In this document: positions 1 to 6,902 of the stretch, in pieces
How the letters are laid out: every line of letters starts with the position of its first letter
Position numbering within the stretch: the first letter of the stretch is position 1
DNA from: Eubacterium sp.
Lineage (GTDB): Bacteria > Bacillota > Clostridia > Oscillospirales > Acutalibacteraceae
Length of the DNA: 15,023 nt
Direction of reading: 5' to 3'
Assembly (NCBI GenBank): GCA_029054965.1
Contig: JAIDEF010000410.1
Coordinates: 1 to 15,023, forward strand
The notes under the pieces: generated by a model
Databases searched by the model: none
What the model was told of the DNA's origin: nothing
The model's input: the letters and a program-made list of their open reading frames with translations, nothing else
Program-made: the position numbers and the translations under genes

Positions 1-27
1 GCTATTCTCCATATTTTATACTTCAAT

Positions 28-216
28 TTATTTTTCCTTATAAAACAAACCTGCAATGCAAAGGATTAAGCCTGCGAATTTTGATAAATAAACGCTCTGA
101 ACAATCAACCCGTTCCAAAATCCATGTGGACCTGCATCGTAGGACAGTGAATAAAAGGAAAATATAATCAGTGCAATGCCAAATAGCAGCAACTTTATTC
201 CGAGATTTTTCTTCAT
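28..216 (-). CDS. Small two-helix membrane protein, function unknown
   Basis: This 62-residue protein is not recognised. It starts with a short basic stretch (MKKNLGIK) and has two hydrophobic segments, about residues 8-25 and 39-58, joined by a loop containing DAGPHGFWNG; it ends KEK. That pattern predicts a two-pass (hairpin) membrane protein. An AGAGG sequence lies about nine bases upstream of the ATG and supports this start. It begins 28 bases after the stop of the larger secreted-protein gene on the same strand, with no terminator visible between them, so the two are probably co-transcribed. It may be a partner or protector of that secreted protein, but this is inference from position only. 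The remaining 27 bases to the window edge hold nothing I can name. Confidence 0.6.
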   Translation of the reverse strand: MKKNLGIKLLLFGIALIIFSFYSLSYDAGPHGFWNGLIVQSVYLSKFAGLILCIAGLFYKEK

Positions 217-244
217 AGCAATACCTCTAATCTAAATTTCATAA

Positions 245-1285
245 TTATATAGCTGTAAATAGTAACTTATCTGCTCGATATTCATCAAGAGAAGTTTTGG
301 GGCTCAGTGATAAACTAACACCGTTTGCTGATGCACTTACTCCTATACTGCCGATAGAAATTCTTTTGTGACCATAAACGGCTTGTATTACGCAATCATC
401 TTTTGATTTTACTCTAATGCCATAGCTCATATATGTTAATATATCAGTAACAGTTCGCATGTGATTATTGGCTGCTATTGTTCTTGGGCAAAGGTAAATT
501 GCGGCACTTTTAAGTTTAAAGCGGATTCCCTGAGCGTTTCCTACGATGTTGTCAACGGTAACATTTTTGTTGGTGTGATAATCAGGTTTGTCAGCTGTTT
601 TCCAAACCTGAGTTTTGTATTTGTAAGTAGAATCACAGCAAACAATAGTTTCTTCTAATTTACCGTAAACCTCATGATTTGAATCATAAGCACCGGAGCT
701 AAAATAGAGAGCTAATACATCTTCAAAATGACATAAAGGCATTTTTAACCAATGTGCATATACAGCAATTTGATAGCCGACCTTATTTCCACTTAATACG
801 CCTGTTTCTCTGGAAACAACATGCTTCATTTTCATATAACCATTATTAGATGTCGAAGGATTTGCCAGTGGCGAAATGCCATAGTCATCCCTGAACATTG
901 CCAGTGTCATTTCATCCTGTGTCATTGACTCGGTGTTGCCTGCTTCGTCAACTTTTATGTAATCTTCCGATACAATGATTTCTTTAAAGCCTAAATACTT
1001 TAATGCTTCCTCATCTGCAACCTCTAACTCCTCCTGACCTGTGTAGTCCATAATAAAATTAGCAAGCTCCAAATCGTCAATATCGGGTATTTGGTTATGT
1101 ACTTCATTAACAAATTCTTCTACGTTATTGTATGTTGTGGTTGGATTTTCGTTTGTATTATCAGTTGTGATTTCAATTATACTGTCGGCAATACTTTCTA
1201 ATGTCGGAGATTCTTCGGCTGACACCTGTGACGGAAATGCAAAAGTCAGCATCATAACCATCATTACGGAAATAATCTTTTTCAT
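245..1285 (-). CDS. Secreted protein of unknown function (346 aa)
   Basis: The protein has a clear Sec signal peptide: a basic start (MKK), a hydrophobic core (IISVMMVMMLTFAF) and likely cleavage after VSA at about residue 23. The mature part opens with an acidic, Asn/Thr-rich stretch (residues 24-135). A second region (about 150-346) is richer in aromatic and beta-forming residues, holds cysteines at 185, 216, 217, 266 and 298, and ends in a Ser/Gly/Val-rich tail. I recognise no catalytic motif and no sortase or choline-binding anchor. The reading frame can be extended six codons upstream to a TTG at 1303, but that stretch contains the AAAGGA ribosome binding site, so the ATG at 1285 is the start. 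A TTGACA promoter lies about 110 bases upstream. It is divergent from the padR operon, and both units end up encoding exported proteins. Confidence 0.75.
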   Translation of the reverse strand: MKKIISVMMVMMLTFAFPSQVSAEESPTLESIADSIIEITTDNTNENPTTTYNNVEEFVNEVHNQIPDIDDLELANFIMDYTGQEELEVADEEALKYLGFKEIIVSEDYIKVDEAGNTESMTQDEMTLAMFRDDYGISPLANPSTSNNGYMKMKHVVSRETGVLSGNKVGYQIAVYAHWLKMPLCHFEDVLALYFSSGAYDSNHEVYGKLEETIVCCDSTYKYKTQVWKTADKPDYHTNKNVTVDNIVGNAQGIRFKLKSAAIYLCPRTIAANNHMRTVTDILTYMSYGIRVKSKDDCVIQAVYGHKRISIGSIGVSASANGVSLSLSPKTSLDEYRADKLLFTAI

Positions 1286-1368
1286 AATCTTAATTCCTTT
1301 CAAAGTAAAGTTTTTGTTTTTATGAATTTACTATATGCTCCATCGGAATCACATCCTTATGAAAAATT

Positions 1369-1381
1369 AGGTATAATACCT
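1369..1381. promoter_or_regulatory. Perfect inverted repeat, candidate operator
   Basis: AGGTAT-A-ATACCT has perfect 6-base arms around one base. It sits at the expected start of the leftward transcript, a classical place for a repressor site. The nearby PadR protein is the natural candidate to bind it, but that is inference. It also contains a TATAAT in the rightward direction (1372-1377) without a good -35. Confidence 0.4.
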
Positions 1382-1389
1382 CTAAATTA

Positions 1390-1418
1390 AAATTACCACA
1401 AATGTTTTAATTTGTCAA
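1390..1418 (-). promoter_or_regulatory. Promoter of the leftward secreted-protein gene
   Basis: On the minus strand TTGACA (1413-1418) is followed, 17 bases on, by TAATTT (1390-1395), preceded by TGG as in an extended -10. Transcription would begin near 1383 and give a leader of about 100 bases before the ATG at 1285. Confidence 0.6.
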
Positions 1419-1442
1419 CAATATATTTGCAGGAAAAGTATT

Positions 1443-1459
1443 TACTATAAAAGTATAAT
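1443..1459 (+). promoter_or_regulatory. Probable -10 region and operator of the padR operon
   Basis: TATAAT at 1454-1459 lies 37 bases before the padR ATG and is a plausible -10. No -35 hexamer sits at normal spacing; TTGCAG at 1427-1432 is 21 bases away. A short dyad, TACT-N5-AGTA (1443-1455), overlaps it, as expected for an autorepressed PadR promoter. The arms are only four bases, so this is weak. Confidence 0.35.
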
Positions 1460-1496
1460 GTGATAGAATGTCAAATATATTAAAGATGGTGATTTT

Positions 1497-1844
1497 ATGG
1501 GGCAGACAGTTGACAATTTTAAGCGCGGTACAGCGGAAATGCTGGTGCTTTATCTGCTTAGTAAGGAAGACCTTTACGGCTATCAGATTACACAGGCTTT
1601 TTCAGAAAAAAGCGATGGTGTATACACTATGCTGGAAGGGTCTTTATATCCTATTCTCTACAGGCTGACAGAGGCGGGCTATATAACTGACTATACGAAG
1701 CAGGTCGGCAAACGCAGAACAAGAAGGTATTATCATCTGGAGGATGCAGGCAGGGAGTATTACAAGGAAATCCTTGCCGACTATGATTCTGTTACTGACA
1801 GTATCAACAAAATTCTTGACAGAATCGGAGATGATAATATATGA
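1497..1844 (+). CDS. PadR-family transcriptional repressor
   Basis: A 115-residue winged-helix regulator of the short PadR type. The family's landmarks are all present: an N-terminal helix with GTAEMLVLYLL, LYGYQITQ at residues 26-33, the recognition region GSLYPILYRLTEAGYI (48-63), the beta wing around KRRTRRYYHLEDAG (72-85), and a C-terminal dimerisation helix to residue 110. PadR proteins typically repress their own operon and a neighbouring gene, and release DNA on binding a small ligand or, in some cases, after a membrane signal. The gene overlaps the next by four bases (ATGA), so the two are translationally coupled. The ribosome binding site is weak (AAAGATGGTGA), which fits a low-level regulator. 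The ligand cannot be read from the sequence. Confidence 0.92.
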   Translation: MGQTVDNFKRGTAEMLVLYLLSKEDLYGYQITQAFSEKSDGVYTMLEGSLYPILYRLTEAGYITDYTKQVGKRRTRRYYHLEDAGREYYKEILADYDSVTDSINKILDRIGDDNI

Positions 1845-2251
1845 AGCATAAGTCATTGAACAGAGAAATTAACAAGTATATAATTGATGTAAAGTCTTAT
1901 TTAATCTGCGACTGGCGGACAAGGCAAAAATTTTTGAAGGATTTGAAGAATGACATCAATGATTTTGTTGATGAAAAGGAAGATGTCACTATGGATGATA
2001 TCCGTGACCGATTCGGTGAGCCTGAAAAAATTTCACGTTCATTTCTGGAGGGTGCAGACTTAAAAAAGATTAAAATACGTATGAATTTCGGCAGGACAAT
2101 TATTGTAGGTGTGATTGCAGCATTGCTTATATGGTTAGGTGCGTTGTTGTTTACAGTGTTTCACCCTTATGTTGAAGAGCCGAAGACATATATGGTTGAA
2201 TATATGCATGACGAAACCGTTGAGGGTGAAGTTATAGGCGGCATTGTGTAA
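1841..2251 (+). CDS. HAAS/DUF1700-like membrane protein partnered with PadR
   Basis: This 136-residue protein has a charged, helical N-terminal domain (residues 1-75), one transmembrane segment (about 85-107) and a short acidic tail outside. The N-terminal part ends in FGEPEKISRSF (58-68), which resembles the (F/L)G-x-P-x-x-(I/L)-A motif of HAAS domains (DUF1700 and relatives). Those proteins are known to be encoded next to, and often overlapping, PadR genes. Their usual interpretation is a membrane partner that senses a signal and controls the PadR protein, but the mechanism is poorly documented. The start codon overlaps the padR stop as ATGA. The family may be the clostridial DUF6120 group; I am not certain of the number. 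Confidence 0.7.
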   Translation: MKHKSLNREINKYIIDVKSYLICDWRTRQKFLKDLKNDINDFVDEKEDVTMDDIRDRFGEPEKISRSFLEGADLKKIKIRMNFGRTIIVGVIAALLIWLGALLFTVFHPYVEEPKTYMVEYMHDETVEGEVIGGIV

Positions 2252-2264
2252 AGGATGATTTAAA

Positions 2265-2732
2265 ATGAAAAAAATAATATCTTTATTATCGGTAATATTA
2301 ATGATTGCTGTTTTATGTCCGAACACGGCATTAGCAAATGATGAAATTGTGACAGACAGCTATATTGAGTACTTTGATGACGGCAGTTACATAGTTACAA
2401 GAATTACGGAAAGCACAATAACAACCTTTGCTGCTAAAACAGTCAGCAAAAGTAAATCAGCAGATTATTACGAAAGTGATAACACTAAGGCTTGGACTGT
2501 TACACTGAATGCTACATTCAGTTACACAGGCAGCTCGGCTACCTGTACAAATGCAACAACTTCGTCAAAAATCTATAATGATAAATGGAAAGTAACATCA
2601 GCAGTTCCGTCAAAAAGCGGTAATAAGGCAACAGGTACTTTTACAGTTAAGAAATATGCGTTAGGTCTTCCTATTAAAACAGTCAACAAAACACTGACAA
2701 TCACCTGCAGCAACACAGGCGTTTGTTCATAA
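2265..2732 (+). CDS. Small secreted protein of a recurrent clostridial family (155 aa)
   Basis: A Sec signal peptide (MKKIISLLSVILMIAVLCPN, cleavage probably after TALA, residue 24) precedes a mature protein of about 130 residues. It opens with an acidic segment containing YIEYFDDGSYIVTRI (34-48). A Ser/Thr-rich, beta-type domain follows: AWTVTLNATFSYTGSSATC (76-94), KSGN (117-120), and a final TLTITCSNTG (143-152). Cysteines at 94, 148 and 154 could form a disulfide. From memory, proteins with this W-V-T-x-T-F-x-Y-x-G-S-S-x-C layout are common, uncharacterised exports in Clostridia, often beside PadR/HAAS-like genes. The role is unknown. An AAAGGATG site nine bases from the ATG supports the start; the gap to the upstream gene is 13 bases, and a terminator follows at once. 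Confidence 0.75.
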   Translation: MKKIISLLSVILMIAVLCPNTALANDEIVTDSYIEYFDDGSYIVTRITESTITTFAAKTVSKSKSADYYESDNTKAWTVTLNATFSYTGSSATCTNATTSSKIYNDKWKVTSAVPSKSGNKATGTFTVKKYALGLPIKTVNKTLTITCSNTGVCS

Positions 2733-2739
2733 AAAGATT

Positions 2740-2770
2740 AACCCGCGAACATTTTGTTCGTGGGTTTTGT
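2740..2770 (+). terminator. Intrinsic terminator of the padR operon
   Basis: AACCCGCGAAC (2740-2750) and GTTCGTGGGTT (2756-2766) form an 11-base-pair stem with one G-T pair and a five-base loop, followed by TTTTGTTT. It lies eight bases after the stop codon. Confidence 0.85.
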
Positions 2771-2813
2771 TTAATTATATGAAAATTATTTATAATACTA
2801 ATATGTAATCACA

Positions 2814-2842
2814 TTGACAATTTTATTTTTTACTGTTATACT
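2814..2842 (+). promoter_or_regulatory. Promoter of the zapA operon
   Basis: TTGACA (2814-2819), a 17-base spacer, and TATACT (2837-2842) preceded by TGT, an extended -10. This is a strong sigma-A promoter with a start near 2849 and a leader of about 36 bases. Confidence 0.8.
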
Positions 2843-2884
2843 GAAATAAGCAAAAATTTGTCGATGAATTTGAGGGTGTAACTT

Positions 2885-3235
2885 ATGAATAAAAACAGAG
2901 TTCAGGTTAAAATCGGCGGTGCATCATACACTATCGTTACAGAGGATGACCCTGAATATGTAGAAAATCTGGCTGAACAGATTAACAACGAAATCCGCTC
3001 AATATGCAATTCAAACACTTCACTGTCAATGACACAGGCGGCTGTGCTTGTGGCTCTTGACCAGGCAGATGCCTGCAAAAAGGCTTCTGCATCAAGTGAT
3101 AATTTAAGAGTGCAGATTAAAGATTATCTTGAGGAAAGTGCCAGAGCAAGAATGGAGGTTGAGGTTGCAAGACGTGAGGTTGAGCGCCTTAACAGAGAAA
3201 TCTCCGATTTAAGAAACAAGCTTGCAAACAGATAG
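2885..3235 (+). CDS. zapA: Cell division protein ZapA
   Basis: ZapA binds the FtsZ ring at midcell and cross-links or bundles its protofilaments. The N-terminal globular domain shows the family pattern: VQVKIGGASYTIVTEDDPEYVENLAEQINNEI is matched across residues 7-38, followed by a helix with SMTQAAVLVALDQAD (48-62). The C-terminal half (about 70-116) is a highly charged coiled coil (VEVARREVERLNREI), the dimer/tetramer stalk. At 116 residues it is slightly longer than the common 85-110. GAGGGTG is the ribosome binding site. It is first in a three-gene unit, 16 bases ahead of the U32 gene, an arrangement common in Clostridia. Confidence 0.92.
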   Translation: MNKNRVQVKIGGASYTIVTEDDPEYVENLAEQINNEIRSICNSNTSLSMTQAAVLVALDQADACKKASASSDNLRVQIKDYLEESARARMEVEVARREVERLNREISDLRNKLANR

Positions 3236-3251
3236 GAATTAACAGGAACAT

Positions 3252-5252
3252 ATGAAATTTGAAATTTTGGCTCCTGCCGGCGGTATGGAGTCCTTAATTG
3301 CCGGTGTTCGCAGCGGCGCTAATGGTGTTTACCTCGGGGTGAAAGCCTTTAACGCTCGCCGAAATGCCGGCAATTTTGATTATGATGAACTAAAAACAGC
3401 AGTTGACTACTGCCATAAAAGAGGGGTTAAGGTTTACTTAACCTTAAATATTTTAATAAGTGATGATGAATGGGAGCTTGCCTACGATACTGTTAAAAAA
3501 TCATTGGAGGCAGGCGTTGATGCTTTTATTATTCAGGATATCGGTGCTGCAAAAATGATAAGGGAGCATTTCCCTCAGGCGAGGCTGCACGGCTCAACGC
3601 AGATGAGTATTATGACTCCTGCGGGTGCAAAAGCGGCAGAGGAAATGGGCTTTTCACGCATTGTTCTGCCGAGAGAAATGAGCCTTGATGAAATTAAGGA
3701 AATCAGACAGAGCACAAATTTGGAGCTTGAAATGTTTGTGCACGGTGCACTTTGTATGTGCGTTTCGGGTCAATGCTATCTTTCATCTGTTATCGGTTCA
3801 CGAAGCGGTAACAGAGGATTGTGTGCTCAGCCCTGCCGTCTGCCCTTCACTGCTAAGGGTGATAAAACAGAGTGCGCCCTTTCTCTCAAGGATCTGAGCC
3901 TGATTGAACACCTTGGCGAACTCGACGGCATTGTGTCACTGAAAATTGAGGGCAGGATGAAGCGTCCCGAATATGTGAGCGCGGCAGTCACAGCAGTTAA
4001 AAATGCCATTGACGGCAGTTACTCAAATAGTGACAGCTATAAGCTGAAAAGTATTTTTTCACGCAGCGGCTTTACCGACGGGTATTTTACATCGAATCTC
4101 GGTGCGGATATGTTCGGTACAAGGCAGAAGGAGGATGTTGTTTCTGCCAAGGATGTACTCAAGGACATAAGTCACAATTATGATAATGAAAATCCGCTTT
4201 TGCCTATGGATATTCAATTTACTTGCCTTGATAGCAAGCCTTGTCAGTTAACTGCATCAGCTCTGGGCAAAACAGTTACAGTTATTGGTGACATACCTGA
4301 AAAGGCAATTAATAAGCCTATGACGGAAGAAGCTCTTTCATCAAGGCTGTCCAAGCTTGGCGGCACACAGTTCTATGCGAATAATATCGAAGTTACACTG
4401 GATGACGGATTGATTCTGCCTGTTTCAAAAATAAATGAACTAAGGCGAAAAGCAGTTGAAGAAATTGAAAAGCAGAATGAGATTACAGTTGTTGCCAAGC
4501 CTTTGTCAAATCCTGTTCCTGCAAATAAAAATGCGGTTCTTTATGCTACTGCCTCCTTCAAATCTGCAGAGCAGATTCCTGACAGACATCCGTTTAAAAA
4601 TGTTTTTATACCGCTTGACAGCAGTCTTGAGGATTTTGTTGACAATCGAGCAGGTGTTGTTCTTCCCAGAGGATTATTTGGTGTTGAGGATGAAATAAAA
4701 AAACAGCTAACCAAACTGAAAAAAGCAGGTGTTTCTAAGGCTCTTTGCGGAAATATCGGCAGCTATACCCTTGCGAAAGAAATGGGTTTTGAGGTGTTCG
4801 GTGATTTTGGTCTGAATATTTATAACAGCGAAAGTGCGAATATGATTGATAATCCGATTTTATCCTTTGAGCTTACACTGGATCAGGCTAATAAGATAAA
4901 TGCAGAAAACACAGGCGTAATTGTTTATGGTAAAATGCCGTTAATGCTTACAAGAAACTGCCCGATAAAAAACAGCATCGGCTGTTATGAATGTGCAAAG
5001 CAGGGTAAGCTGACCGACAGAAAGGGATATGAATTTGAGGTGCTTTGCTCAAAATACCCTTGTGTTGAAATGCTCAACACACATCCGATTTATATGCTCG
5101 ACAGACTCAGAGAGGTTAAAACGGATTTCGTTCATTTCTATTTTTCAACCGAAACGGCTGATGAGGTAAGCCGTATAATTGATTTGTATAAAAAAGGCGG
5201 AAAGCCTGATTTTAAATATACAAGAGGACTATATCAGAGAGGTACATTTTAA
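3252..5252 (+). CDS. U32-family protein, probable RlhA-type 23S rRNA hydroxylation factor
   Basis: The N-terminal TIM-barrel-like U32 domain is unmistakable: EILAPAGGMESLIAGVRSGA at the start, VYLTLNIL (61-68), LHGSTQMSI (112-120) and the signature EMFVHGALCMCVSGQCYLSS (160-179) followed by GLCAQPC (189-195). The cysteines at 168, 170, 175, 191 and 195 match the cluster that in RlhA and TrhP is thought to hold an iron-sulfur cluster. A second domain follows, and a C-terminal region carries further cysteines (570, 578, 581, 599, 604). At 666 residues it has the length and layout of RlhA (about 650 residues; hydroxylation of 23S rRNA C2501 in E. coli) rather than the short TrhP type (tRNA U34 hydroxylation). 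Old annotations call such proteins collagenases; there is no evidence for that here. It shares TAATG with maf (one-base overlap). Confidence 0.85.
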   Translation: MKFEILAPAGGMESLIAGVRSGANGVYLGVKAFNARRNAGNFDYDELKTAVDYCHKRGVKVYLTLNILISDDEWELAYDTVKKSLEAGVDAFIIQDIGAAKMIREHFPQARLHGSTQMSIMTPAGAKAAEEMGFSRIVLPREMSLDEIKEIRQSTNLELEMFVHGALCMCVSGQCYLSSVIGSRSGNRGLCAQPCRLPFTAKGDKTECALSLKDLSLIEHLGELDGIVSLKIEGRMKRPEYVSAAVTAVKNAIDGSYSNSDSYKLKSIFSRSGFTDGYFTSNLGADMFGTRQKEDVVSAKDVLKDISHNYDNENPLLPMDIQFTCLDSKPCQLTASALGKTVTVIGDIPEKAINKPMTEEALSSRLSKLGGTQFYANNIEVTLDDGLILPVSKINELRRKAVEEIEKQNEITVVAKPLSNPVPANKNAVLYATASFKSAEQIPDRHPFKNVFIPLDSSLEDFVDNRAGVVLPRGLFGVEDEIKKQLTKLKKAGVSKALCGNIGSYTLAKEMGFEVFGDFGLNIYNSESANMIDNPILSFELTLDQANKINAENTGVIVYGKMPLMLTRNCPIKNSIGCYECAKQGKLTDRKGYEFEVLCSKYPCVEMLNTHPIYMLDRLREVKTDFVHFYFSTETADEVSRIIDLYKKGGKPDFKYTRGLYQRGTF

Positions 5253-5785
5253 TGCTGATTCTTGCATCAAAATCTCCAAGACGCAGGGAGCTTTTATCCC
5301 TTATCACAACAGATTTTGAAATAAAAAGTGCAGATGTTGACGAAACTCTGCCGAAAGGAATATCACCGCAGGATGCTGTTGAATATCTGTCAAGGATAAA
5401 AGCTGAGCCTTTTAATAATGGAACGGATACCATTATAGGTGCAGATACTGTTGTTGCGGTTGACGGTAAAATTCTTGGCAAGCCGTGCGACAGACAGCAG
5501 GCGGTTGAAATGCTTAAAAGTCTTAGCGGAAAATACCACAGTGTTTTCACAGGTGTTACTGTTATAAAGCCTGAAAATACTGTTACGTTTTCTGTCGAAA
5601 CAAAAGTAAAGTTTTTTGAATTATCAGAAAATGAAATTAATAATTATACTGCAACAGGTGAATGTGACGATAAAGCAGGTGCTTACGGAATACAGGGAAA
5701 GGGCTCACTTCTTGTAGAAAAAATAGACGGTGATTATTTTAATGTGGTTGGTCTGCCGATTAGCAAATTGAATAAATATTTGTAG
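5252..5785 (+). CDS. maf: Maf nucleoside triphosphate pyrophosphatase
   Basis: Maf proteins hydrolyse non-canonical or selected nucleoside triphosphates to the monophosphate plus pyrophosphate, a house-cleaning activity; overexpression blocks septation in Bacillus subtilis. All signatures are present in 177 residues: LASKSPRRRELL (4-15), GADTVV with the catalytic-base Asp65, GKPCD (76-80), HSVFTGV (96-102), DKAGAYGIQGKG (140-151) and GDYFNVVGLPI (160-170). The DKAGAYGIQG form is typical of the YhdE group, which prefers dTTP and UTP. The ATG overlaps the upstream stop (TAATG), so it is coupled to the U32 gene. No convincing terminator follows in the 68 bases before the next promoter. Confidence 0.95.
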   Translation: MLILASKSPRRRELLSLITTDFEIKSADVDETLPKGISPQDAVEYLSRIKAEPFNNGTDTIIGADTVVAVDGKILGKPCDRQQAVEMLKSLSGKYHSVFTGVTVIKPENTVTFSVETKVKFFELSENEINNYTATGECDDKAGAYGIQGKGSLLVEKIDGDYFNVVGLPISKLNKYL

Positions 5786-5827
5786 AAAAATAATACTTAT
5801 TCATTGTTATTGGACATTTTTTTATAC

Positions 5828-5845
5828 AATGTACTAAAATGTACT
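5828..5845. repeat. Two AATGTACT direct repeats, 10-base period
   Basis: AATGTACT occurs at 5828-5835 and 5838-5845, exactly one helical turn apart, ending nine bases before the -35 of the next promoter. This is the placement of an activator or accessory site, but no regulator is identifiable. Confidence 0.4.
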
Positions 5846-5853
5846 TTTTTGTC

Positions 5854-5882
5854 TTGAAAAAGTTATTTTTTAATGTTATTAT
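5854..5882 (+). promoter_or_regulatory. Promoter of the PHP-domain gene
   Basis: TTGAAA (5854-5859), 17 bases, TATTAT (5877-5882) preceded by TGT. The start would be near 5889 and the leader about 80 bases. The leader contains a small hairpin, AGTGAG-N6-CTCACT (5902-5919), without a U tract. Confidence 0.65.
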
Positions 5883-5968
5883 TAATATGGTATTTATTTT
5901 TAGTGAGTGATTGCTCACTGATGGAATTTAAGCATAATCCCACCGATTTTGAAAGGAGATAACTAATT

Positions 5969-6853
5969 ATGGCAGCAGATTTACATTGTCATACCAAACT
6001 CAGTGACGGTTCAGTCGGAATAGAGGATTTAATCGTTATTGCTCAGAAAAGCGGAATTAATACTATTGCCATAACAGACCATGACTGCCTTGCGGGTACA
6101 GTAAGGGGTCAGGTTATCGGTAAAAGATACGGCATTACTGTTATTCCGGGAGTTGAAATTTCAGCCTTTGACAATGAGGCAGGTAAAAGAGTACATATTA
6201 TCAGCTATTTAGCTGAAAAGCCTGACAGGCTTGAGGGTATTTGTAAACGCACCTCTGTTGCAAGAAAAAGAGCAGGTCAGATAATGATGCTGAAGGTTGC
6301 TGCACGTTTTCCTGTATCTAATGATTTTATAGTTGGTCATGCTTCAGGCTCTACTAATCTTTTTAAACAGCATATTATGCATGCACTTATGGATGCAGGC
6401 TATACTAATAAAATTTATGGTGAGCTTTATGACGCACTGTTTTCGCCTGAAAGCTCAACTAATCTTCTTGCGCCGATCAAGTATCCTTCTGTTGAAGAGG
6501 TTATTGAGGAAATTCACGGTGCAGGCGGTGTAGCTGTTTTGGCACACCCGTATAAATACAATAATATTCCTGAGCTTGAAAAATATATTGAAATGGGACT
6601 TGATGGTGCTGAGGTATGGCATCCGTCTGCTACTGATGAGAATATTGAGGAAATCAGCAAGCTTTGCAAAAAGCATAAGCTTATTTTAACAGGCGGCTCA
6701 GATTTCCATGGAATTTACGGCAGGAATACGGTTACACTCGGTACTTGTGTAACACCTGATGAACATCTTGATAAGCTTATGGGCTATAAGGCTAAAAAGA
6801 AAAGAGCAGCCCGCAGAGCTGAAAAAGAAGCAGCGGCAAAGGCTGCAGAATAA
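5969..6853 (+). CDS. PHP-domain phosphoesterase (RNase AM / nucleoside 3',5'-bisphosphate phosphatase type)
   Basis: The PHP metal-binding motifs appear in order: DLHCHTKLSDG (His6, His8, Asp13), AITDHD (Asp37-His38-Asp39), PGVEIS (Glu63), His76, LAHP (His193) and GGSDFHG (Asp245, His247). These bind a tri-metal centre. The 294-residue single-domain layout, with an inserted helical segment at about 85-170, matches the YciV/TrpH group, which removes the 3' phosphate from nucleoside 3',5'-bisphosphates and trims RNA 5' ends; histidinol phosphatase (HisK) is a less likely alternative. The last 23 residues form a Lys/Arg/Ala-rich tail (KAKKKRAARRAEKEAAAKAA), unusual for the family and possibly RNA-contacting. 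AAAGGAGA precedes the ATG. It is monocistronic between its own promoter and a terminator. Confidence 0.85.
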   Translation: MAADLHCHTKLSDGSVGIEDLIVIAQKSGINTIAITDHDCLAGTVRGQVIGKRYGITVIPGVEISAFDNEAGKRVHIISYLAEKPDRLEGICKRTSVARKRAGQIMMLKVAARFPVSNDFIVGHASGSTNLFKQHIMHALMDAGYTNKIYGELYDALFSPESSTNLLAPIKYPSVEEVIEEIHGAGGVAVLAHPYKYNNIPELEKYIEMGLDGAEVWHPSATDENIEEISKLCKKHKLILTGGSDFHGIYGRNTVTLGTCVTPDEHLDKLMGYKAKKKRAARRAEKEAAAKAAE

Positions 6854-6864
6854 AATAAAAAATT

Positions 6865-6900
6865 AACACCCGATGATTTTTAAAATCATCGGGTGTTTTA
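6865..6900. terminator. Bidirectional terminator between the PHP gene and htpG
   Basis: AACACCCGATGATTTT (6865-6880) and its exact complement (6882-6897) form a long stem. TTTTA follows on the plus strand, and AATTTTTTATTTTA follows on the minus strand. It serves both convergent genes and ends only five bases before the htpG stop codon. Confidence 0.9.
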
Positions 6901-6902
6901 TG

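Noticed and set aside
1286..1303. TTG-initiated six-codon extension of the 346-residue secreted protein
   Set aside because: The stretch contains the AAAGGA ribosome binding site, and the ATG at 1285 gives a normal signal peptide.
3252..5252. Annotation of the U32 protein as a secreted collagenase
   Set aside because: There is no signal peptide, and the cysteine cluster and length match RNA-hydroxylation factors of the same family.
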